From Mycobacterium sp. (lineage in GTDB: Bacteria > Actinomycetota > Actinomycetes > Mycobacteriales > Mycobacteriaceae): 32,547 nucleotides of DNA. The translations under genes and the position numbers were made by a program. Below are positions 12,813 to 24,522 of the stretch, piece by piece. Below the pieces are notes generated by a model. That model saw only the letters and a list, made by a program, of their open reading frames with translations. It was not told the origin of the DNA and did not search any database. How positions within the stretch are numbered: position 1 is the stretch's first letter; every line of letters starts with the position of its first letter. The stretch lies in NCBI RefSeq assembly GCF_019247615.1, contig NZ_JAFBAT010000065.1, positions 1-32,547 on the forward strand, read 5' to 3'.

Positions 12813-15644
12813 TTAGGCAAACGCCTCCACGGGCGGACACGAGCAGACCAGGTTGCGGTCCCCGTAGGCACCGTCGATGCGACGCACCGGTGGCCACACC
12901 TTCGGCCGGAAGTGCTTGCCCAGCGGGTAGGCCGCCTCCTCCCGGGTGTACGGATGATCCCACTCGGCGACCAGCAGACACTCAGCCGTGTGGGGAGCGC
13001 CCCGCAGCGGATTGTCGTCGGCCGGCCACTCCCCCGCGCCGACACGGTCGATCTCGCCCCGGATTGAGATCATGGCCTCGCAGAAGGCGTCGACCTCGTC
13101 CAGGCCCTCGCTCTCGGTCGGCTCCACCATCAGCGTGCCCGAGACCGGGAAGCTCATGGTTGGCGCGTGAAAACCGTAGTCCGCCAGTCTCTTTGCAACG
13201 TCGTCGACGGTCACCCCCGTCGACTTGGTGATTCCGCGCAGGTCCAGGATGCATTCGTGGGCCACCATCCCGTTCTCGCCGGTGTAGAGGACGGGAAAAT
13301 ACTCGTCGAGCCGGCGGGCGATGTAGTTGGCCGAGGCGATCGCGGTCAACGAGGCAGCCCGCAGGCCGTCGGCGCCCATCATCCTGATGTACGCCCAGGT
13401 GATCGGCAGGATGGACGCCGACCCGTACGGCGCCGACGAGACGGGATGACCCTGCGGCAACTCGGCGGCATACGGGTGACCGGGCAAGAACGGAGCCAGG
13501 TGTGAACGCACCGCCACCGGCCCGACGCCCGGCCCACCGCCGCCGTGCGGGATGCAGAACGTCTTGTGCAGGTTCAGGTGGCTGACGTCGCCGCCGAACT
13601 TCCCCGGCCGGGCCAGACCGACCAGCGCATTGAGGTTGGCACCGTCGATGTAGACCTGGCCGCCGGCGTCGTGTACGGCCGCGCAAATGTCGGCGATGTC
13701 ATGCTCGTAAACGCCGTGGGTGGACGGGTAGGTGATCATCAGCGCCGCCAGCCGATCCGCATGCTCGGCCACCTTGGCCCGCAGATCGTCGAGGTCGACG
13801 TCGCCGTTCTCGCGGCAGGTCACCACGACCACCCGCAATCCCGCCAGCGCCGCCGAGGCCGCATTGGTGCCGTGCGCGCTGGATGGGATCAGGCAGATGT
13901 CGCGGTGCGGTTCGCCGCGACTGGCGTGGTAATCGTGGATCGCCAGCAGGCCCGCGTACTCGCCCTGCGAGCCCGCGTTGGGCTGCAGCGAGACGGCGTC
14001 GTAACCCGTCATCTGCACCAGCCAGCTCTCCAGGTCGGCGATCAGACGACGCAGCCCGGTTGTGTCGGATGCCGGTGCGAAGGGATGCTGGCGGGCGAAT
14101 TCCGGCCAGGTGATCGGTTCCATCTCGGCCGCGGCATTGAGTTTCATGGTGCAGGAGCCGAGTGGAATCATGCTGCGGTCCAAGGCGACATCCTTGTCGG
14201 CCAGCGTGCGTAGGTAGCGCATCATCGCCGTTTCGGTTCGGTATTGCGTGAACGCGGGATGCGTGAGGAATTCCGAGGTCCGGTTGGCGATGCCGGCGCA
14301 CACGGGTTCGGCGGCCGTCACCCCGAAAGCATCGAGCACGGCCGCGACGTGCTGGTCGGTGGTCGCCTCATCGCAGGCCACCGCGACGTGGTCATCGTCG
14401 ACGCGCCACACGTTGATGCCCCTTGTTTTGGCGGCGGCCAGCACCTCGTCGGCGCGCCCGGGCACCCGGGCCAGCACGGTGTCGAAGTACTTGTCGTGCA
14501 CCAGCGCTGTGTTGGCTGCCGAGCCCAGCGCGGCGGCGATGGTCTCGGCGTGGGCGTGTACCCGGCGGGCGATGTCGGTCAACCCTTCAGCGCCGTGGTA
14601 AGTGGCGTACATGGCGGCCATCACCGCCAGCAGCACCTGCGCGGTGCAGATGTTGCTGGTTGCCTTGTCGCGACGGATGTGCTGCTCGCGCGTCTGCAAC
14701 GCCAGCCGGCAGGCCGGTGAACCGTCGGCATCCAGCGAGACGCCGACCAGCCGCCCCGGCAACTGACGGGCATGCTTGGTGTGCACCGCCAGATAGCCCG
14801 CGTGTGGACCGCCGAACCCCATTGGGACACCGAATCTTTGGGTGGTGCCGAAGGCGACGTCGGCGCCGATCTCGCCGGGCGGCGTGATCAACGTCAGCGC
14901 CAGCAGGTCGGCGCCGATGGCCACGAGCGCACCCCGGGCGTGCGCGTCCGCCACCAATCCTGCCCACTCGGTGATGCGGCCGCTGGCGCCCGGCAGCTGC
15001 GCGATGACGCCGAAGAAGTCGCCGTCGGGCAGGCCGTGCCGCAGGTCCGCGGTGACAATCTCAATGCCCAACGGCTTGGCCCGGGTAGCCAGCACGGCCG
15101 CGGTCTGCGCGAACACGTCCGTGTCCACGACGACCCGGTTCGTCGCGCCGCGCGCGGCGCGGTGCATCAACGTCATCGCCTCCGCGGCGGCGGTGCCCTC
15201 GTCGAGCATCGAGGCGTTGGCGACCTCGAGTCCCGTCAGGTCGGCGACCATCGTCTGGAAGTTCAGCAGCGCCTCCAGCCGGCCCTGGCTGATCTCCGGC
15301 TGGTAGGGCGTGTAGGCGGTGTACCACGCGGGGTTTTCCATGATGTTGCGCAACAACACCGGGGGCGTGAGCGTGTCGTAGTAGCCCTGCCCGATCATCG
15401 ACACGGCCGCGGTGTTGGCGTTGGCCAGCGCCCGCAACTCGGCCAGCGCTTCGGTCTCGCTGGCGGCCGGCGGCAACCCGTCCAGGCCCGGGGCGGCGCC
15501 GCCGTTGGTGCGCTTGTCGAGGATGCCCGCGGGCACCGCCTTGGCGGCCAGCTCCTCGAACGACTCGACGCCGATGACGGCAAGCATGGCCGCGACGGCC
15601 TGACTGTCCGGGCCGATGTGCCGGGTTGCGAACGATTGAGACAC
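12813..15644 (-). CDS. gcvB: Glycine dehydrogenase (decarboxylating), glycine cleavage P-protein
   Basis: [25 protein letters not shown]-terminus; PLP lysine region [23 protein letters not shown] at 15644 preferred because the ORF-track extension to 15788 runs into the riboswitch. Confidence 0.96.
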   Translation of the reverse strand: MSQSFATRHIGPDSQAVAAMLAVIGVESFEELAAKAVPAGILDKRTNGGAAPGLDGLPPAASETEALAELRALANANTAAVSMIGQGYYDTLTPPVLLRNIMENPAWYTAYTPYQPEISQGRLEALLNFQTMVADLTGLEVANASMLDEGTAAAEAMTLMHRAARGATNRVVVDTDVFAQTAAVLATRAKPLGIEIVTADLRHGLPDGDFFGVIAQLPGASGRITEWAGLVADAHARGALVAIGADLLALTLITPPGEIGADVAFGTTQRFGVPMGFGGPHAGYLAVHTKHARQLPGRLVGVSLDADGSPACRLALQTREQHIRRDKATSNICTAQVLLAVMAAMYATYHGAEGLTDIARRVHAHAETIAAALGSAANTALVHDKYFDTVLARVPGRADEVLAAAKTRGINVWRVDDDHVAVACDEATTDQHVAAVLDAFGVTAAEPVCAGIANRTSEFLTHPAFTQYRTETAMMRYLRTLADKDVALDRSMIPLGSCTMKLNAAAEMEPITWPEFARQHPFAPASDTTGLRRLIADLESWLVQMTGYDAVSLQPNAGSQGEYAGLLAIHDYHASRGEPHRDICLIPSSAHGTNAASAALAGLRVVVVTCRENGDVDLDDLRAKVAEHADRLAALMITYPSTHGVYEHDIADICAAVHDAGGQVYIDGANLNALVGLARPGKFGGDVSHLNLHKTFCIPHGGGGPGVGPVAVRSHLAPFLPGHPYAAELPQGHPVSSAPYGSASILPITWAYIRMMGADGLRAASLTAIASANYIARRLDEYFPVLYTGENGMVAHECILDLRGITKSTGVTVDDVAKRLADYGFHAPTMSFPVSGTLMVEPTESEGLDEVDAFCEAMISIRGEIDRVGAGEWPADDNPLRGAPHTAECLLVAEWDHPYTREEAAYPLGKHFRPKVWPPVRRIDGAYGDRNLVCSCPPVEAFA

Positions 15645-15679
15645 GGTGAGACTCCTGACGCAGGAAAGGACTATTCGCC

Positions 15680-15898
15680 CTCTCCCTCTGTCTTCACCGT
15701 TCGCCAGGCGCCTGAGAGATTCGGCGCCGAACGTCCGTCTCAGCGCCTTTCCCCATCGGCGGGTGGGGATCGCGTTACCGATCGCCACCGCTTTCCAGAG
15801 GCATCGTTGGCCCGCGCGGTCCGGGTGCCTGAGAGGTTGACGGAGAGGTGTTGCTCCTTCGGCGCCCGTGGCTGGCGGCCACGGGACTCTCCCGCGCG
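15680..15898 (-). promoter_or_regulatory. Tandem glycine riboswitch (two aptamers) upstream of gcvP
   Basis: Minus strand: aptamer 1 CGCGCGGGAGAG...GCCGAAGGAGCAA...CCTCTCAGGCACCCGGACCGCGCGGG (15898-15811); aptamer 2 CTCTGGAAAGCGG...GAATCTCTCAGGCGCC...GTGAAGACAGAGGG (about 15803-15680). Confidence 0.93.
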
Positions 15899-15915
15899 AA
15901 TGGGATGCGTCGACC

Positions 15916-15921
15916 AGTCTA
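15916..15921 (-). promoter_or_regulatory. Candidate -10 element of the riboswitch-gcvP transcript
   Basis: TAGACT (TANNNT) on the minus strand, about 17 nt before the riboswitch 5' edge and next to the merR stop codon. Confidence 0.35.
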
Positions 15922-15929
15922 CCCGGGGG

Positions 15930-16559
15930 TCAGCCGATCTTGCGGTCGCGATGCTTGCGGCGAGACGCCAGCTCGTCTTCGGGGGCGGCAATCGACTCGC
16001 CGCCATCGGCGCGCTCACCGTGGAAGTCGGCGATGACGCCGGTCAGCTCGCGCATGGCGCCCGACACCGCAATGCCGAATACACCCTGCCCGCCCTGCAG
16101 CAGGTCGACTACCTCTTCGGCCGAGGTGCACTCGTACACCGTCGTGCCGTCGGAGAACAAGGTGATGTTCGCCAGATCCTGGACGCCGCGCTGACGCAGA
16201 TGGTCGACCGCGACCCGGATGTTGTGCAGCGAGATACCGGTGTCGAGCAGCCGCTTGACGATCTTGAGAACCAGGATGTCCTTGAACGAGTAGAGCCGCT
16301 GGCTGCCCGACCCAGCCGCGCTGCGGATCGACGGCACCACCAGCGACGTGCGTGCCCAATAGTCGAGCTGCCGATAAGTGATGCCGGCGATCTGGCATGC
16401 GCTGGGGCCGCGGTAGCCGACCAGCTCATCGGGAACGGAATCGTCGGGAAAAAGTCCCGGCTGCACCGGCGCGCTCGGTGCGGTCACCTCGCGGTCACTG
16501 CTCGCGGCGTTCGCGCGGTCACCCAGGTCCAGCTGCTCTTGGCGTGGCTGCTCGCTCAC
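15930..16559 (-). CDS. MerR-family transcriptional regulator (Rv1830-like)
   Basis: [70 protein letters not shown] at 16559 ([14 protein letters not shown]) preferred. Confidence 0.92.
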   Translation of the reverse strand: MSEQPRQEQLDLGDRANAASSDREVTAPSAPVQPGLFPDDSVPDELVGYRGPSACQIAGITYRQLDYWARTSLVVPSIRSAAGSGSQRLYSFKDILVLKIVKRLLDTGISLHNIRVAVDHLRQRGVQDLANITLFSDGTTVYECTSAEEVVDLLQGGQGVFGIAVSGAMRELTGVIADFHGERADGGESIAAPEDELASRRKHRDRKIG

Positions 16560-16792
16560 GGTGGTTCCTCTCGCCGATCGCGCTCTGGTGTTCAGCTGCG
16601 TTTCTGGCTGCGCGGCAGCCACGTTGCTCAGGCCCGAGTGCTAGAGAGCTTACGCTTTTCGATAGCCGCCGTGCCTCAAGTCGTGATCAAAGTATGGCCG
16701 TCGCGGGCCTAACTGGGTGCGCTATCCGTCAGCGTGTCGACATCGCCATGCCAGATGAGATACATCCGTGATGTCGCTGCCGTACTCCACGT

Positions 16793-17287
16793 CTACGTGG
16801 CTTTGAAGTCGTCGGGAGAAACGCTGTCGAGGAACTCCTTGAACTTCTCGACCTCGTCCTCCCGGACCGTGGTGTCGGCCTCCTCGTCGCTCTCGTCGGG
16901 GATGAGTAGGCCGGCCTGAGCGAGCACGGCCTCCTCGACGTAAATCGGCACGCCGACCCGCAGCGCGATCGCCACCGAGTCCGAGGGTCGCGCCGATACC
17001 GTGATGTTCCGGTCGAAGACCAGGTCGGCATAAAACGTGCCTTCCTGCAGATCGACGATCCGCACCTCTTTCAGCGAATGCCCAAGCGCCGCAATGAGAT
17101 CCCTGATCAGGTCGTGCGTCAACGGACGAGGCGGTTCCACGCCTTGCTGCTCAAGCGCGATCGCGGCGGCCTCGGACTGGCCGATCCAGATTGGCAGGTA
17201 CCGGTCGCCGTTGGCTTCGCGCAGCAGCAGCACCGGCTGGTTCTGTGGCTGCTCTACGCGAATGCCGACAACACGAACTTCACCCAT
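16793..17287 (-). CDS. DUF151 bifunctional nuclease family protein (Rv1829-like)
   Basis: MGEVRVVGIRVEQPQNQPVLLLREANGDRYLPIWIGQSEAAAIALEQQGVEPPRPLTHDL, ARPSDSVAIALRVGVPIYVEEAVL. ATG at 17287. Confidence 0.93.
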   Translation of the reverse strand: MGEVRVVGIRVEQPQNQPVLLLREANGDRYLPIWIGQSEAAAIALEQQGVEPPRPLTHDLIRDLIAALGHSLKEVRIVDLQEGTFYADLVFDRNITVSARPSDSVAIALRVGVPIYVEEAVLAQAGLLIPDESDEEADTTVREDEVEKFKEFLDSVSPDDFKAT

Positions 17288-17405
17288 TGTGTCTGCCCTC
17301 CGCATATGCCGCCATGCTCTCACTCACAGTAGGCGCGACGGCGCGGTCGCACATCCGTGTTTCCCGTCGCCGCCGAATACCAAGCTGTCGAAAGAAGTCT
17401 AATCC

Positions 17406-18167
17406 TCAGCGATGAAGAACGTCGCGAACGGCGGAGTTGAGCAACGACGTGTGCAGCGTGATGGCGAGCGCGGCCACCTCCCGCGCCAGGTCATCCGCGC
17501 GATCCCGGGCGCCGGCCTTGCCGGCTTTGACTACGGGCCCGGCGATCTGGGCGATCAGATCCGATTGCCTGTCCGCCGCTGACCGGAAGGCTCGCAGATG
17601 CCGCGGCTCGACGCCGTATTCGGCCAGCGCCCGTGCGCATTGGAGAATCACCACGGTGTCCTCGTCGAAGAACCCGCCTTGCCCGGTGGTCACCACCCCG
17701 GCTTTGAGCAGAGCCGACAGCAGCTGGTCGTCCACGCCGGAGCGCTCCAGCAGGTCTTCCCGGCTCAACCGGACACGGGTGGGCGCCACGGCGGCCGCTC
17801 CGGCGCCGGACCCGGGCCCAGTGGCTACGCCCCCCTTACCGCCGGACGTCACTGGCACCAATCGCCGTATACCGTAGGGCGATCCGATCGGCGGAAGCTC
17901 GCCGTCGGGTTGGGCGTCCAGCTGAGCCCTGATCACCTTCAGCGGTAGGTAATGATCGCGCTGGGCGGTGAGGATGAACCGCAACCGGGCGCAGTCGTAG
18001 GCAGTGAACCTGCGATATCCCGACGCAGCCCGCCGCGGCGTCACCAGTCCCTCAGCTTCCAAGAAACGAATCTTGGAAATTGTGACATCGGGAAAATCCG
18101 GCCTCAGTAGGTCCAGGACCGCCCCGATCGACATCCCGGCGAGCGCCGGGCTATCGGGCGCGCTCAC
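17406..18167 (-). CDS. MerR-family transcriptional regulator (Rv1828-like)
   Basis: [68 protein letters not shown]; start overlaps the garA stop by 1 nt. Confidence 0.92.
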   Translation of the reverse strand: MSAPDSPALAGMSIGAVLDLLRPDFPDVTISKIRFLEAEGLVTPRRAASGYRRFTAYDCARLRFILTAQRDHYLPLKVIRAQLDAQPDGELPPIGSPYGIRRLVPVTSGGKGGVATGPGSGAGAAAVAPTRVRLSREDLLERSGVDDQLLSALLKAGVVTTGQGGFFDEDTVVILQCARALAEYGVEPRHLRAFRSAADRQSDLIAQIAGPVVKAGKAGARDRADDLAREVAALAITLHTSLLNSAVRDVLHR

Positions 18168-18652
18168 TAGCCTGAAGATCCTCCGTCGTCGTCACCCTGC
18201 TTGGGCCCGGTCAGGAACACCAAGCGGAACTTGCCGATCTGTACCTCGTCGCCGTTGGCGAGTACCGCCGAATCCACCGGCTCCCGGTTGACGTAGGTGC
18301 CGTTGAGGCTGCCGACGTCGACGACGTGGAATTCGTTGCTTTCCAATCGGAATTCGGCGTGGCGACGGCTGACCGTGACGTCGTCGAGGAAGATGTCGCT
18401 GTCGGGATGCCGGCCGGCAGACGTGATGGGTTGGTCGAGCAGGAATCGCGATCCCGCGTTGGGTCCGCGTTTGACGACCAGCAACGCCGAGCCGGCCGGG
18501 AGCCCTTCGACCCCCGACACCGCGCTCTCGGCGCCCGCCTGGGCGGGCGCGTCCAGTTCGTTGAGGAAGTCGGCACGGAAGACAGAGGTCGTCTCCACGG
18601 TGACTTCGTCGGAGGTCTGGTCTTGCTTTCGTCCTGAGTCCATGTCCGTCAC
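18167..18652 (-). CDS. garA: GarA, FHA-domain regulator of glutamate/2-oxoglutarate metabolism
   Basis: Phospho-motif [19 protein letters not shown] core [38 protein letters not shown]...[13 protein letters not shown] at 18652 with GAGGAGC ribosome-binding site. Confidence 0.96.
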   Translation of the reverse strand: MTDMDSGRKQDQTSDEVTVETTSVFRADFLNELDAPAQAGAESAVSGVEGLPAGSALLVVKRGPNAGSRFLLDQPITSAGRHPDSDIFLDDVTVSRRHAEFRLESNEFHVVDVGSLNGTYVNREPVDSAVLANGDEVQIGKFRLVFLTGPKQGDDDGGSSG

Positions 18653-18854
18653 GCGCTGCTCCTCACTGGCCGCTGTGGCGTCTGACCGGGCCGCTCGGCC
18701 GCTGGTGATTACTACTTTCTCATCCTGATGTGTCGACGTTACCGCGCACTGGTCCGCAATGCGCCCAACACCTGAGGTTGGTGTGCCCGGTTGGCGAGCC
18801 ACGGTCCCGGCCGCGCCCGTATCGCTGCGCGGCTGGCAGGCAGATTAGCAATCG

Positions 18855-19253
18855 TCATTCGGTCAGGGTTCCGCGGTAGGCCTCGGCATCCAACAGCGCC
18901 GAAAGGGATGTCTCCAGCTCGGCGACGTCCGGAACCCGGAGGTCCAACAGCCAGCCCGACCCATACGGGTCGGAGTTGACCAGCTGCGGACCGCCTTCAA
19001 GATCGCCGTTGACCGCCACTACCGTGCCCGAGACCGGTGCAAACAGGTCAGACACCGATTTGGTCGATTCCACCTCGCCGAACGATTCTCCCGCGGTCAG
19101 CTCGCTACCCACGTCGGGCAGCTGAACGAACACGACGTCGCCGAGCGCCGACTGTGCGAAATCGGTGATGCCGACGCGCACGGTGTCGTCGCCGCTTCGT
19201 CGAACCCACTCGTGTTCGGCGGTGTAGCGCAGATCGGCCGGGATATCGCTCAC
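18855..19253 (-). CDS. gcvH: Glycine cleavage system H protein
   Basis: [48 protein letters not shown]; lipoyl-lysine motif [22 protein letters not shown] at 19253. Confidence 0.96.
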   Translation of the reverse strand: MSDIPADLRYTAEHEWVRRSGDDTVRVGITDFAQSALGDVVFVQLPDVGSELTAGESFGEVESTKSVSDLFAPVSGTVVAVNGDLEGGPQLVNSDPYGSGWLLDLRVPDVAELETSLSALLDAEAYRGTLTE

Positions 19254-19278
19254 GGGTAATCCTGTTCTGGTCCGGTGC

Positions 19279-20088
19279 TCACTTGACGGGCTGAGCGTAT
19301 TGGTGCGGTTTTGGTTGCCGCAAGGTGGCCACGTCCACACGGTCGCCCTGCTGTACCGCCATCCGGGCGCCGACGCGTTTGATGGTGTCCTCCGCGCCGC
19401 CGGGGATGTTCATGGCCGCCGCCAGGGTGGGCGGATCGCCAATCGCCAGAACCGAATACGGCGGCGACAGCGTCTTGGTGTCCATGATCAGCGACCCCGG
19501 CGCGCCGACTATCCAGGTGTCGACACCCACCCGCACGGACTGGTGCGCGTCGTTGACCTCGATCGCCTCGGCGCCGGCGGCCCGCAACTCGTTGATCACG
19601 TCCAACATCGCCTCCGGGGACACCCCGGGTCCCGGGTCCTCGATCGTCAGGGTGACGCCCGGCCCGGTGGCACCCACGGCGCCGACCAGAATGGATAAGG
19701 CGGCCAGCCTCGCCTGCGCACTCTGGATGGCGGCCTGATCGGTGTTGCCGGAGGCCTGCAACGAAGTGAGTGTGCGTTGCAGGTCGCTCACCTCCGTGTT
19801 GAGTGTGGCCTCACGCTGCCGCAACGAATCCAAGAGCACCAACAGATCTGCCGGACGCGCGGTATCCAGTGAGTCACCGGACTTGGTCTGACGAACCTGA
19901 GTGACGATGGCGACCCCGAGGACCACGCACAACAGGACGGCCAACGTTCCGAAGACCAGCCGGGAGCGGCCCGCTCGCAGCAGTGCGGACAACCCCGTTC
20001 GGTGCACCGACCCGATTTCGGGGCGTGGGCTGTCGGTCGGCAATTCGTGCCGGCCGTGCTGCGCGCCGTCCTGCGGGTCCTGGCTCAT
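19279..20088 (-). CDS. DUF881 family membrane-anchored protein (Rv1825-like)
   Basis: TM ([22 protein letters not shown]), coiled-coil-like region, then [42 protein letters not shown] at 20088. Confidence 0.9.
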   Translation of the reverse strand: MSQDPQDGAQHGRHELPTDSPRPEIGSVHRTGLSALLRAGRSRLVFGTLAVLLCVVLGVAIVTQVRQTKSGDSLDTARPADLLVLLDSLRQREATLNTEVSDLQRTLTSLQASGNTDQAAIQSAQARLAALSILVGAVGATGPGVTLTIEDPGPGVSPEAMLDVINELRAAGAEAIEVNDAHQSVRVGVDTWIVGAPGSLIMDTKTLSPPYSVLAIGDPPTLAAAMNIPGGAEDTIKRVGARMAVQQGDRVDVATLRQPKPHQYAQPVK

Positions 20089-20134
20089 GCTGACCCCATC
20101 CCCGCCGCCGCGCCGCCCATCGTCGTCATCGCGG

Positions 20135-20467
20135 TCACGCCCCGAACAGCCGGCGCCGCAGGGCGGCGGCGTTGCCGAAGATCCGGATTCCCAGCACGAC
20201 GATGATGGCGGTGGACAACTGCGTGCCGACGCCCAGTTGATCGCCGACATAGACGATCAGCGCTGCGACGAACACGTTGAACACGAACGAGACCACGAAC
20301 ACCTTCGGGTCAAAGATCCGTTCGAGATATGCACGCAGACCGCCGAATACCGCATCCAGCGCCGCCACCACCGCGATCGGCAGATAGGGCTGGATGACTT
20401 CGGGGACGGCTGGGTGAAACACCAGGCCCAGCACGATGCCGACCGCAAGCGCCGCGATACCGATCAT
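20135..20467 (-). CDS. DUF1290 small basic protein (Sbp-like, Rv1824-like)
   Basis: 110 aa: MIGIAALAVGIVLGLVFHPAVPEVIQPYLPIAVVAALDAVFGGLRAYLERIFDPKVFVVSFVFNVFVAALIVYVGDQLGVG. Confidence 0.92.
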   Translation of the reverse strand: MIGIAALAVGIVLGLVFHPAVPEVIQPYLPIAVVAALDAVFGGLRAYLERIFDPKVFVVSFVFNVFVAALIVYVGDQLGVGTQLSTAIIVVLGIRIFGNAAALRRRLFGA

Positions 20468-20525
20468 GGTCGGTATCCCCTTGGCAGCCCTAGTCGGGCG
20501 ATCGGTCTCACGAAACGTGTCGTCA

Positions 20526-21455
20526 CTACGGCCCAATCTGTTTGGCGAACCTGACATTCCGGATCGATCCGGCAGGCAGCGAGAGACGGTCGGTGACGTC
20601 GACACTGACGGCCACACCGTAGGAGGTCTGGAGCAGCCTGAGACGTTGCAGGCCCGGGCTGTGATCGAAGACGTCTCGCATCGCGTGGGGTGGCCCCACC
20701 GCGAGGATCGAGTAGGGGCTGCCTGCGGGGCTGTTGTCGACCAGGATCGCGCCGCCGGCCTGCCGAATGGTGACGTTCGGCCCAATGCGGACACCACTCA
20801 CCGAGATGGCTTCCGCGCCACTGGCCCACAGCGAGTTCACCACCAGTTGCAGATCACGGTCCAGGATGATCTGCCTGCTGTCGTTGATGCGCTGCTTGGA
20901 CACGTCGGACAGGTTCGGACTGACGCCGGGATCCGTGATGGTGACCGTCAGGCCGGGACCAGTGACCGGTGTACTTGCCGCGGCCAGGCTCAGCGCGTCG
21001 AGACGGGTCAGCAGCCGCTGCCCCGCGGCGTTGTCCGCCAGCGCGCGTCGCTGTACCTCGTCGACTTGAGCCGACAACACGCCGCGCTGCTGACCCAACT
21101 TGCCCGCATCGGCTTCGGTCGAACGCACGTTTTGCACCAGCAGCTGCTGCGCGGTGCGCACGCCGGGTGCGACCGAGCGGGCCTGCGCGACGGCAGCGGC
21201 AAATACCGCGGCGATGAGCAGCGCCGCCAGGGACTGCCAAAGCCAGCCGAAGGCGCGGTGTGGGGCACTCTGCGAGGCGGCGGAGTCGGCACGTTTGGCG
21301 GCCGCCGCGGCATAGCCGGGGTCCAGCTGCTCCGAGAGCAAAGCACGCAACAGCGAGGGCACCGGGATCAGCTTGGGACTTTCCGCCACGTGGGCGCTGC
21401 GGCCGGCGTTGGGGTCGTAGCCGCCCAGCAAGCGGTCAGCGTCAGCCATGCTCAC
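20526..21455 (-). CDS. DUF881 family membrane-anchored protein (Rv1823-like)
   Basis: TM, heptad-like region, [76 protein letters not shown]. Alternative start 21449. Confidence 0.9.
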   Translation of the reverse strand: MSMADADRLLGGYDPNAGRSAHVAESPKLIPVPSLLRALLSEQLDPGYAAAAAKRADSAASQSAPHRAFGWLWQSLAALLIAAVFAAAVAQARSVAPGVRTAQQLLVQNVRSTEADAGKLGQQRGVLSAQVDEVQRRALADNAAGQRLLTRLDALSLAAASTPVTGPGLTVTITDPGVSPNLSDVSKQRINDSRQIILDRDLQLVVNSLWASGAEAISVSGVRIGPNVTIRQAGGAILVDNSPAGSPYSILAVGPPHAMRDVFDHSPGLQRLRLLQTSYGVAVSVDVTDRLSLPAGSIRNVRFAKQIGP

Positions 21456-22071
21456 CTGCTTTGCCTACGACGGGCCGACGGTCGACATCGCTCAGCTTGG
21501 GCATTCGGCGCACGACCAGGATCACCTGCACCACATAGAGCACGAACGCCCACAAGTACAGATACAGGCCCCAGCCCAAGAAACCCCAGCCGCATGCTCG
21601 CAGGACGCGGCTCCACGCCGCTCCCCCCGTTCCCAGCAAGACCAGCGGGAAGCCGGACATCAAGGCGAAGGTCGCACCCTTACCCACATAGGTCACCGGT
21701 AACGCTGACAATCCGCGACTGCGAAGCAGCGGCAGCGTGGCAGCCAGCAGTCCGTCGCGCGCCAGCAGCGTGATGACGAACCACCACGGGACGATTCCGT
21801 CGATCGCCATCACCACCGGCACGGTGATCATGTAAAGCCGGTCGACGGCGGGGTCCAGCAGTGCGCCCAGCCGCGAAGACTGATTGAGCGTCCGCGCGAT
21901 CTTGCCGTCAGCCCAGTCCGAGGCGCCGCTGAACATCAAGATCGCCACCGCCCACCCGTTGGCGTGCGCGCACAGCAGAACGTAGACGAACACGGGGATG
22001 AGCACCAGGCGGATGGCGCTCAGGACGTTGGGGACCGTCAGCACCCGGTCGGGCGGAAGCACCGGCTCCAT
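21442..22071 (-). CDS. pgsA2: CDP-alcohol phosphatidyltransferase family protein (PgsA2-like)
   Basis: Motif [29 protein letters not shown] (D-x2-DG-x2-AR-x8-G-x3-D-x3-D type), multiple TM segments. Confidence 0.93.
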   Translation of the reverse strand: MEPVLPPDRVLTVPNVLSAIRLVLIPVFVYVLLCAHANGWAVAILMFSGASDWADGKIARTLNQSSRLGALLDPAVDRLYMITVPVVMAIDGIVPWWFVITLLARDGLLAATLPLLRSRGLSALPVTYVGKGATFALMSGFPLVLLGTGGAAWSRVLRACGWGFLGWGLYLYLWAFVLYVVQVILVVRRMPKLSDVDRRPVVGKAGEHG

Positions 22072-22121
22072 GAGCCGTGACCTTAACTCGGCAACCGTGA
22101 GGTTTGCAGCGCGGACCTCGC

Positions 22122-24458
22122 CTAGCGAAACACTCCGGGCAGGCTCAGGGTCGAGAGCGTGTCGTCGGACAGCGGGTTGTCATTGACCATGTAGGTCCAG
22201 GTCGACGTTGGTCGTGCCAGCTTGGACAGATCCAGCCCCGGCTCTTCTTCGAGCACATTGGCGGTTTCGAAGGTCTGTTGAGCCGCCTCGATCGCGTCGG
22301 CGGCAAGCGACGCGAACGCGTCGACCGCCAGGCGGTGGAACTCGTCGAGCGGATTTTGCCGGCCGAGCGCACGCAGATGAATGCTTTCGCGGATGTCGGC
22401 GAGGTACGCCAGATGGTCGGCCCAGCCGCGGTCCAGGTGATACAGCATGATCAGCCGGCAGATCTTCTCGAGGCGTTCTTCCGATATTTCCTCGGCCAGC
22501 TCCTCGTACCGATCCGGCGCCAGCTCGGCAAGTTCCTCGCGCGCGGTTGCCGTGCGCAGCAACGTGTTTCGCCGATCGACGATGATGGCGCGCTGCTGGG
22601 CGATCAGCTGGTTGTAGCGCCAGGTGTTCGCGTGCACGTCCAGCATCCGGCCCTCGGCGACGCGCTGAGCGTGATCGAGCAACCCGGCCGCCTTGGGGCT
22701 GACGATCCGGCCCTCCTCGTCGGTCTGCATGGGCAGCTTGTTGCGGTCGAGGTTGGCCTCGACGACGTCGTCTTCCCAGCTGGAAAAGAACACCGATGAC
22801 CCCGGGTCGCCCTGGCGTCCGGCGCGGCCACGCAGCTGGTTGTCGAGCCGTTCCGTGTGATGCCGCCCCGTGCCGACCACGTGCAGGCCGCCCAGTTCGG
22901 CCACCCGGTCGTGGTCGGCTTCGTCGGATCCGCCGAGCCTGATGTCGGTGCCGCGCCCGGCCATCTGTGTGGACACGGTGACCGTGCCGAACTCGCCGGC
23001 CTCGGCGATCACCTTCGCCTCCTCGGCGTCGTTCTTGGCGTTGAGCACCACCGCGGGGACGCCGCGGCGCAGCAGCCGCTCGTGCAACTCCTCGGATTCG
23101 GCCACGTCACGGGTGCCCACCAGCACCGGTTGCCCCGTCTCGTGGACCTCGACGATGTGGGCGACGATGGCGTCGTTCTTGGCGGCGGCGGTGATGTAGA
23201 CCCGGTCGGGCTCGTCATCGCGAATGTTGGGCTCGTTCGGGGGAATCGGCGACACCCCGAGCTTGTAGAACTGGCGCAGTTGCTCCCCGGCGGCCAGCGC
23301 GGTGCCGGTCATGCCGCACACGGTCGCATAGCGGTTGATGAGCGCCTGCACCGTGATGGTGTCGAGCACCTCGCCCGTCTCGGTGGTCTCGATGCCCTCC
23401 TTGGCCTCGACGGCGGCTTGCAGCCCGTCTGGCCAGCGCTGCAGCTGCGCGATGCGGCCGCGCGCCGCGTTGATCAGGTGCACCGCATCATCGCGCACGA
23501 TGTAGTGCACATCGCGCTGCAGGAGGACGTGCGCGTGCAGCGCGACGTTGACCTCGGTGAGCGTGGTGCCGACGTGCTCCTCGGAGTACAGGTCAATGCC
23601 GCCGAGCGCCTTCTCGAGTCTGCGCGCGCCCGCATCGGTCAGGTGCACGTTGCGGTTGTCGGAGTCGGTGGCGAAGTACTCGGCGGCGTCCTTGTCCGCG
23701 ACCAGCTCGCCGACCAGCTTGATGATCTCCTGACGCGGCGTTTCGCGGTGCGTGGTCCCGGCCAGTACCAGCGGGACGAGCGCCTCGTCCACCAGCACCG
23801 AGTCGGCCTCGTCGATGAGGGCCACGTCGGGATTGGGTGACACCAGGTCGTCGACGTCGGTCACCAGCTGGTCGCGCAGGACATCGAAGCCGATCTCGTT
23901 CACTGAGGCGTACGTGACGTCGCAGCCGTAGGCGGCCCGGCGCTCCTCGCTCGTCGATTCGGCGGTGATCCAGCCGACCGTCAGCCCCAGGGCCTCCAGC
24001 AGCGGGCCCATCCACTCCGCGTCGCGGCGGGCCAGGTAATCGTTGATGGTCACCACGTGCACGTGCCGCCCGGCGAGGGCGTATCCGGCCGCGGCGATCG
24101 CACCGGCGAGGGTTTTGCCCTCACCCGTCGCCATCTCGATCACGTCGCCGGCGAGCATGCGCAGCGCGCCCAGCAATTGGACGTTGAATGGCCGCAGCCC
24201 CGTCTTCCGTTCGGCCGCTTCCCGTGTGATCGCGAGGAACTGGGGTATGTCGTCGGAGTCCGCGAGATCGTCGAGCTTCAGCAGACTCGTTGCCTTGCGC
24301 AGCTTTTCGTCAGTGAGGTCGGCGGCTTCCTTGTCGTAGTCCTCCGAGGCCGTCACCTGGGCCATCGAACGACTACGGTCCTTTTCGGTGCTGGCGCCGA
24401 GCAGTCGCCAGAATCGGCTGCTCAGGCTACCTGGTTGCGCGCGGGTGGTCTTTTGCAC
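22122..24458 (-). CDS. secA2: Accessory Sec translocase ATPase SecA2
   Basis: Walker [71 protein letters not shown]; 778 aa, lacking the SecA1 C-terminal tail. GTG start. Confidence 0.95.
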   Translation of the reverse strand: MQKTTRAQPGSLSSRFWRLLGASTEKDRSRSMAQVTASEDYDKEAADLTDEKLRKATSLLKLDDLADSDDIPQFLAITREAAERKTGLRPFNVQLLGALRMLAGDVIEMATGEGKTLAGAIAAAGYALAGRHVHVVTINDYLARRDAEWMGPLLEALGLTVGWITAESTSEERRAAYGCDVTYASVNEIGFDVLRDQLVTDVDDLVSPNPDVALIDEADSVLVDEALVPLVLAGTTHRETPRQEIIKLVGELVADKDAAEYFATDSDNRNVHLTDAGARRLEKALGGIDLYSEEHVGTTLTEVNVALHAHVLLQRDVHYIVRDDAVHLINAARGRIAQLQRWPDGLQAAVEAKEGIETTETGEVLDTITVQALINRYATVCGMTGTALAAGEQLRQFYKLGVSPIPPNEPNIRDDEPDRVYITAAAKNDAIVAHIVEVHETGQPVLVGTRDVAESEELHERLLRRGVPAVVLNAKNDAEEAKVIAEAGEFGTVTVSTQMAGRGTDIRLGGSDEADHDRVAELGGLHVVGTGRHHTERLDNQLRGRAGRQGDPGSSVFFSSWEDDVVEANLDRNKLPMQTDEEGRIVSPKAAGLLDHAQRVAEGRMLDVHANTWRYNQLIAQQRAIIVDRRNTLLRTATAREELAELAPDRYEELAEEISEERLEKICRLIMLYHLDRGWADHLAYLADIRESIHLRALGRQNPLDEFHRLAVDAFASLAADAIEAAQQTFETANVLEEEPGLDLSKLARPTSTWTYMVNDNPLSDDTLSTLSLPGVFR

Positions 24459-24522
24459 AGGTCAACGGTACGCGACGGGCCGACTCGCGTGTCTGCATGT
24501 AACACGCCTGGCGCCGCCCGGC

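Noticed and set aside
14772-16712. 646-aa plus-strand ORF
   Set aside because: Antisense to gcvP, the glycine riboswitch and merR; Arg/Gly/His-rich low-complexity translation typical of high-GC shadow ORFs.
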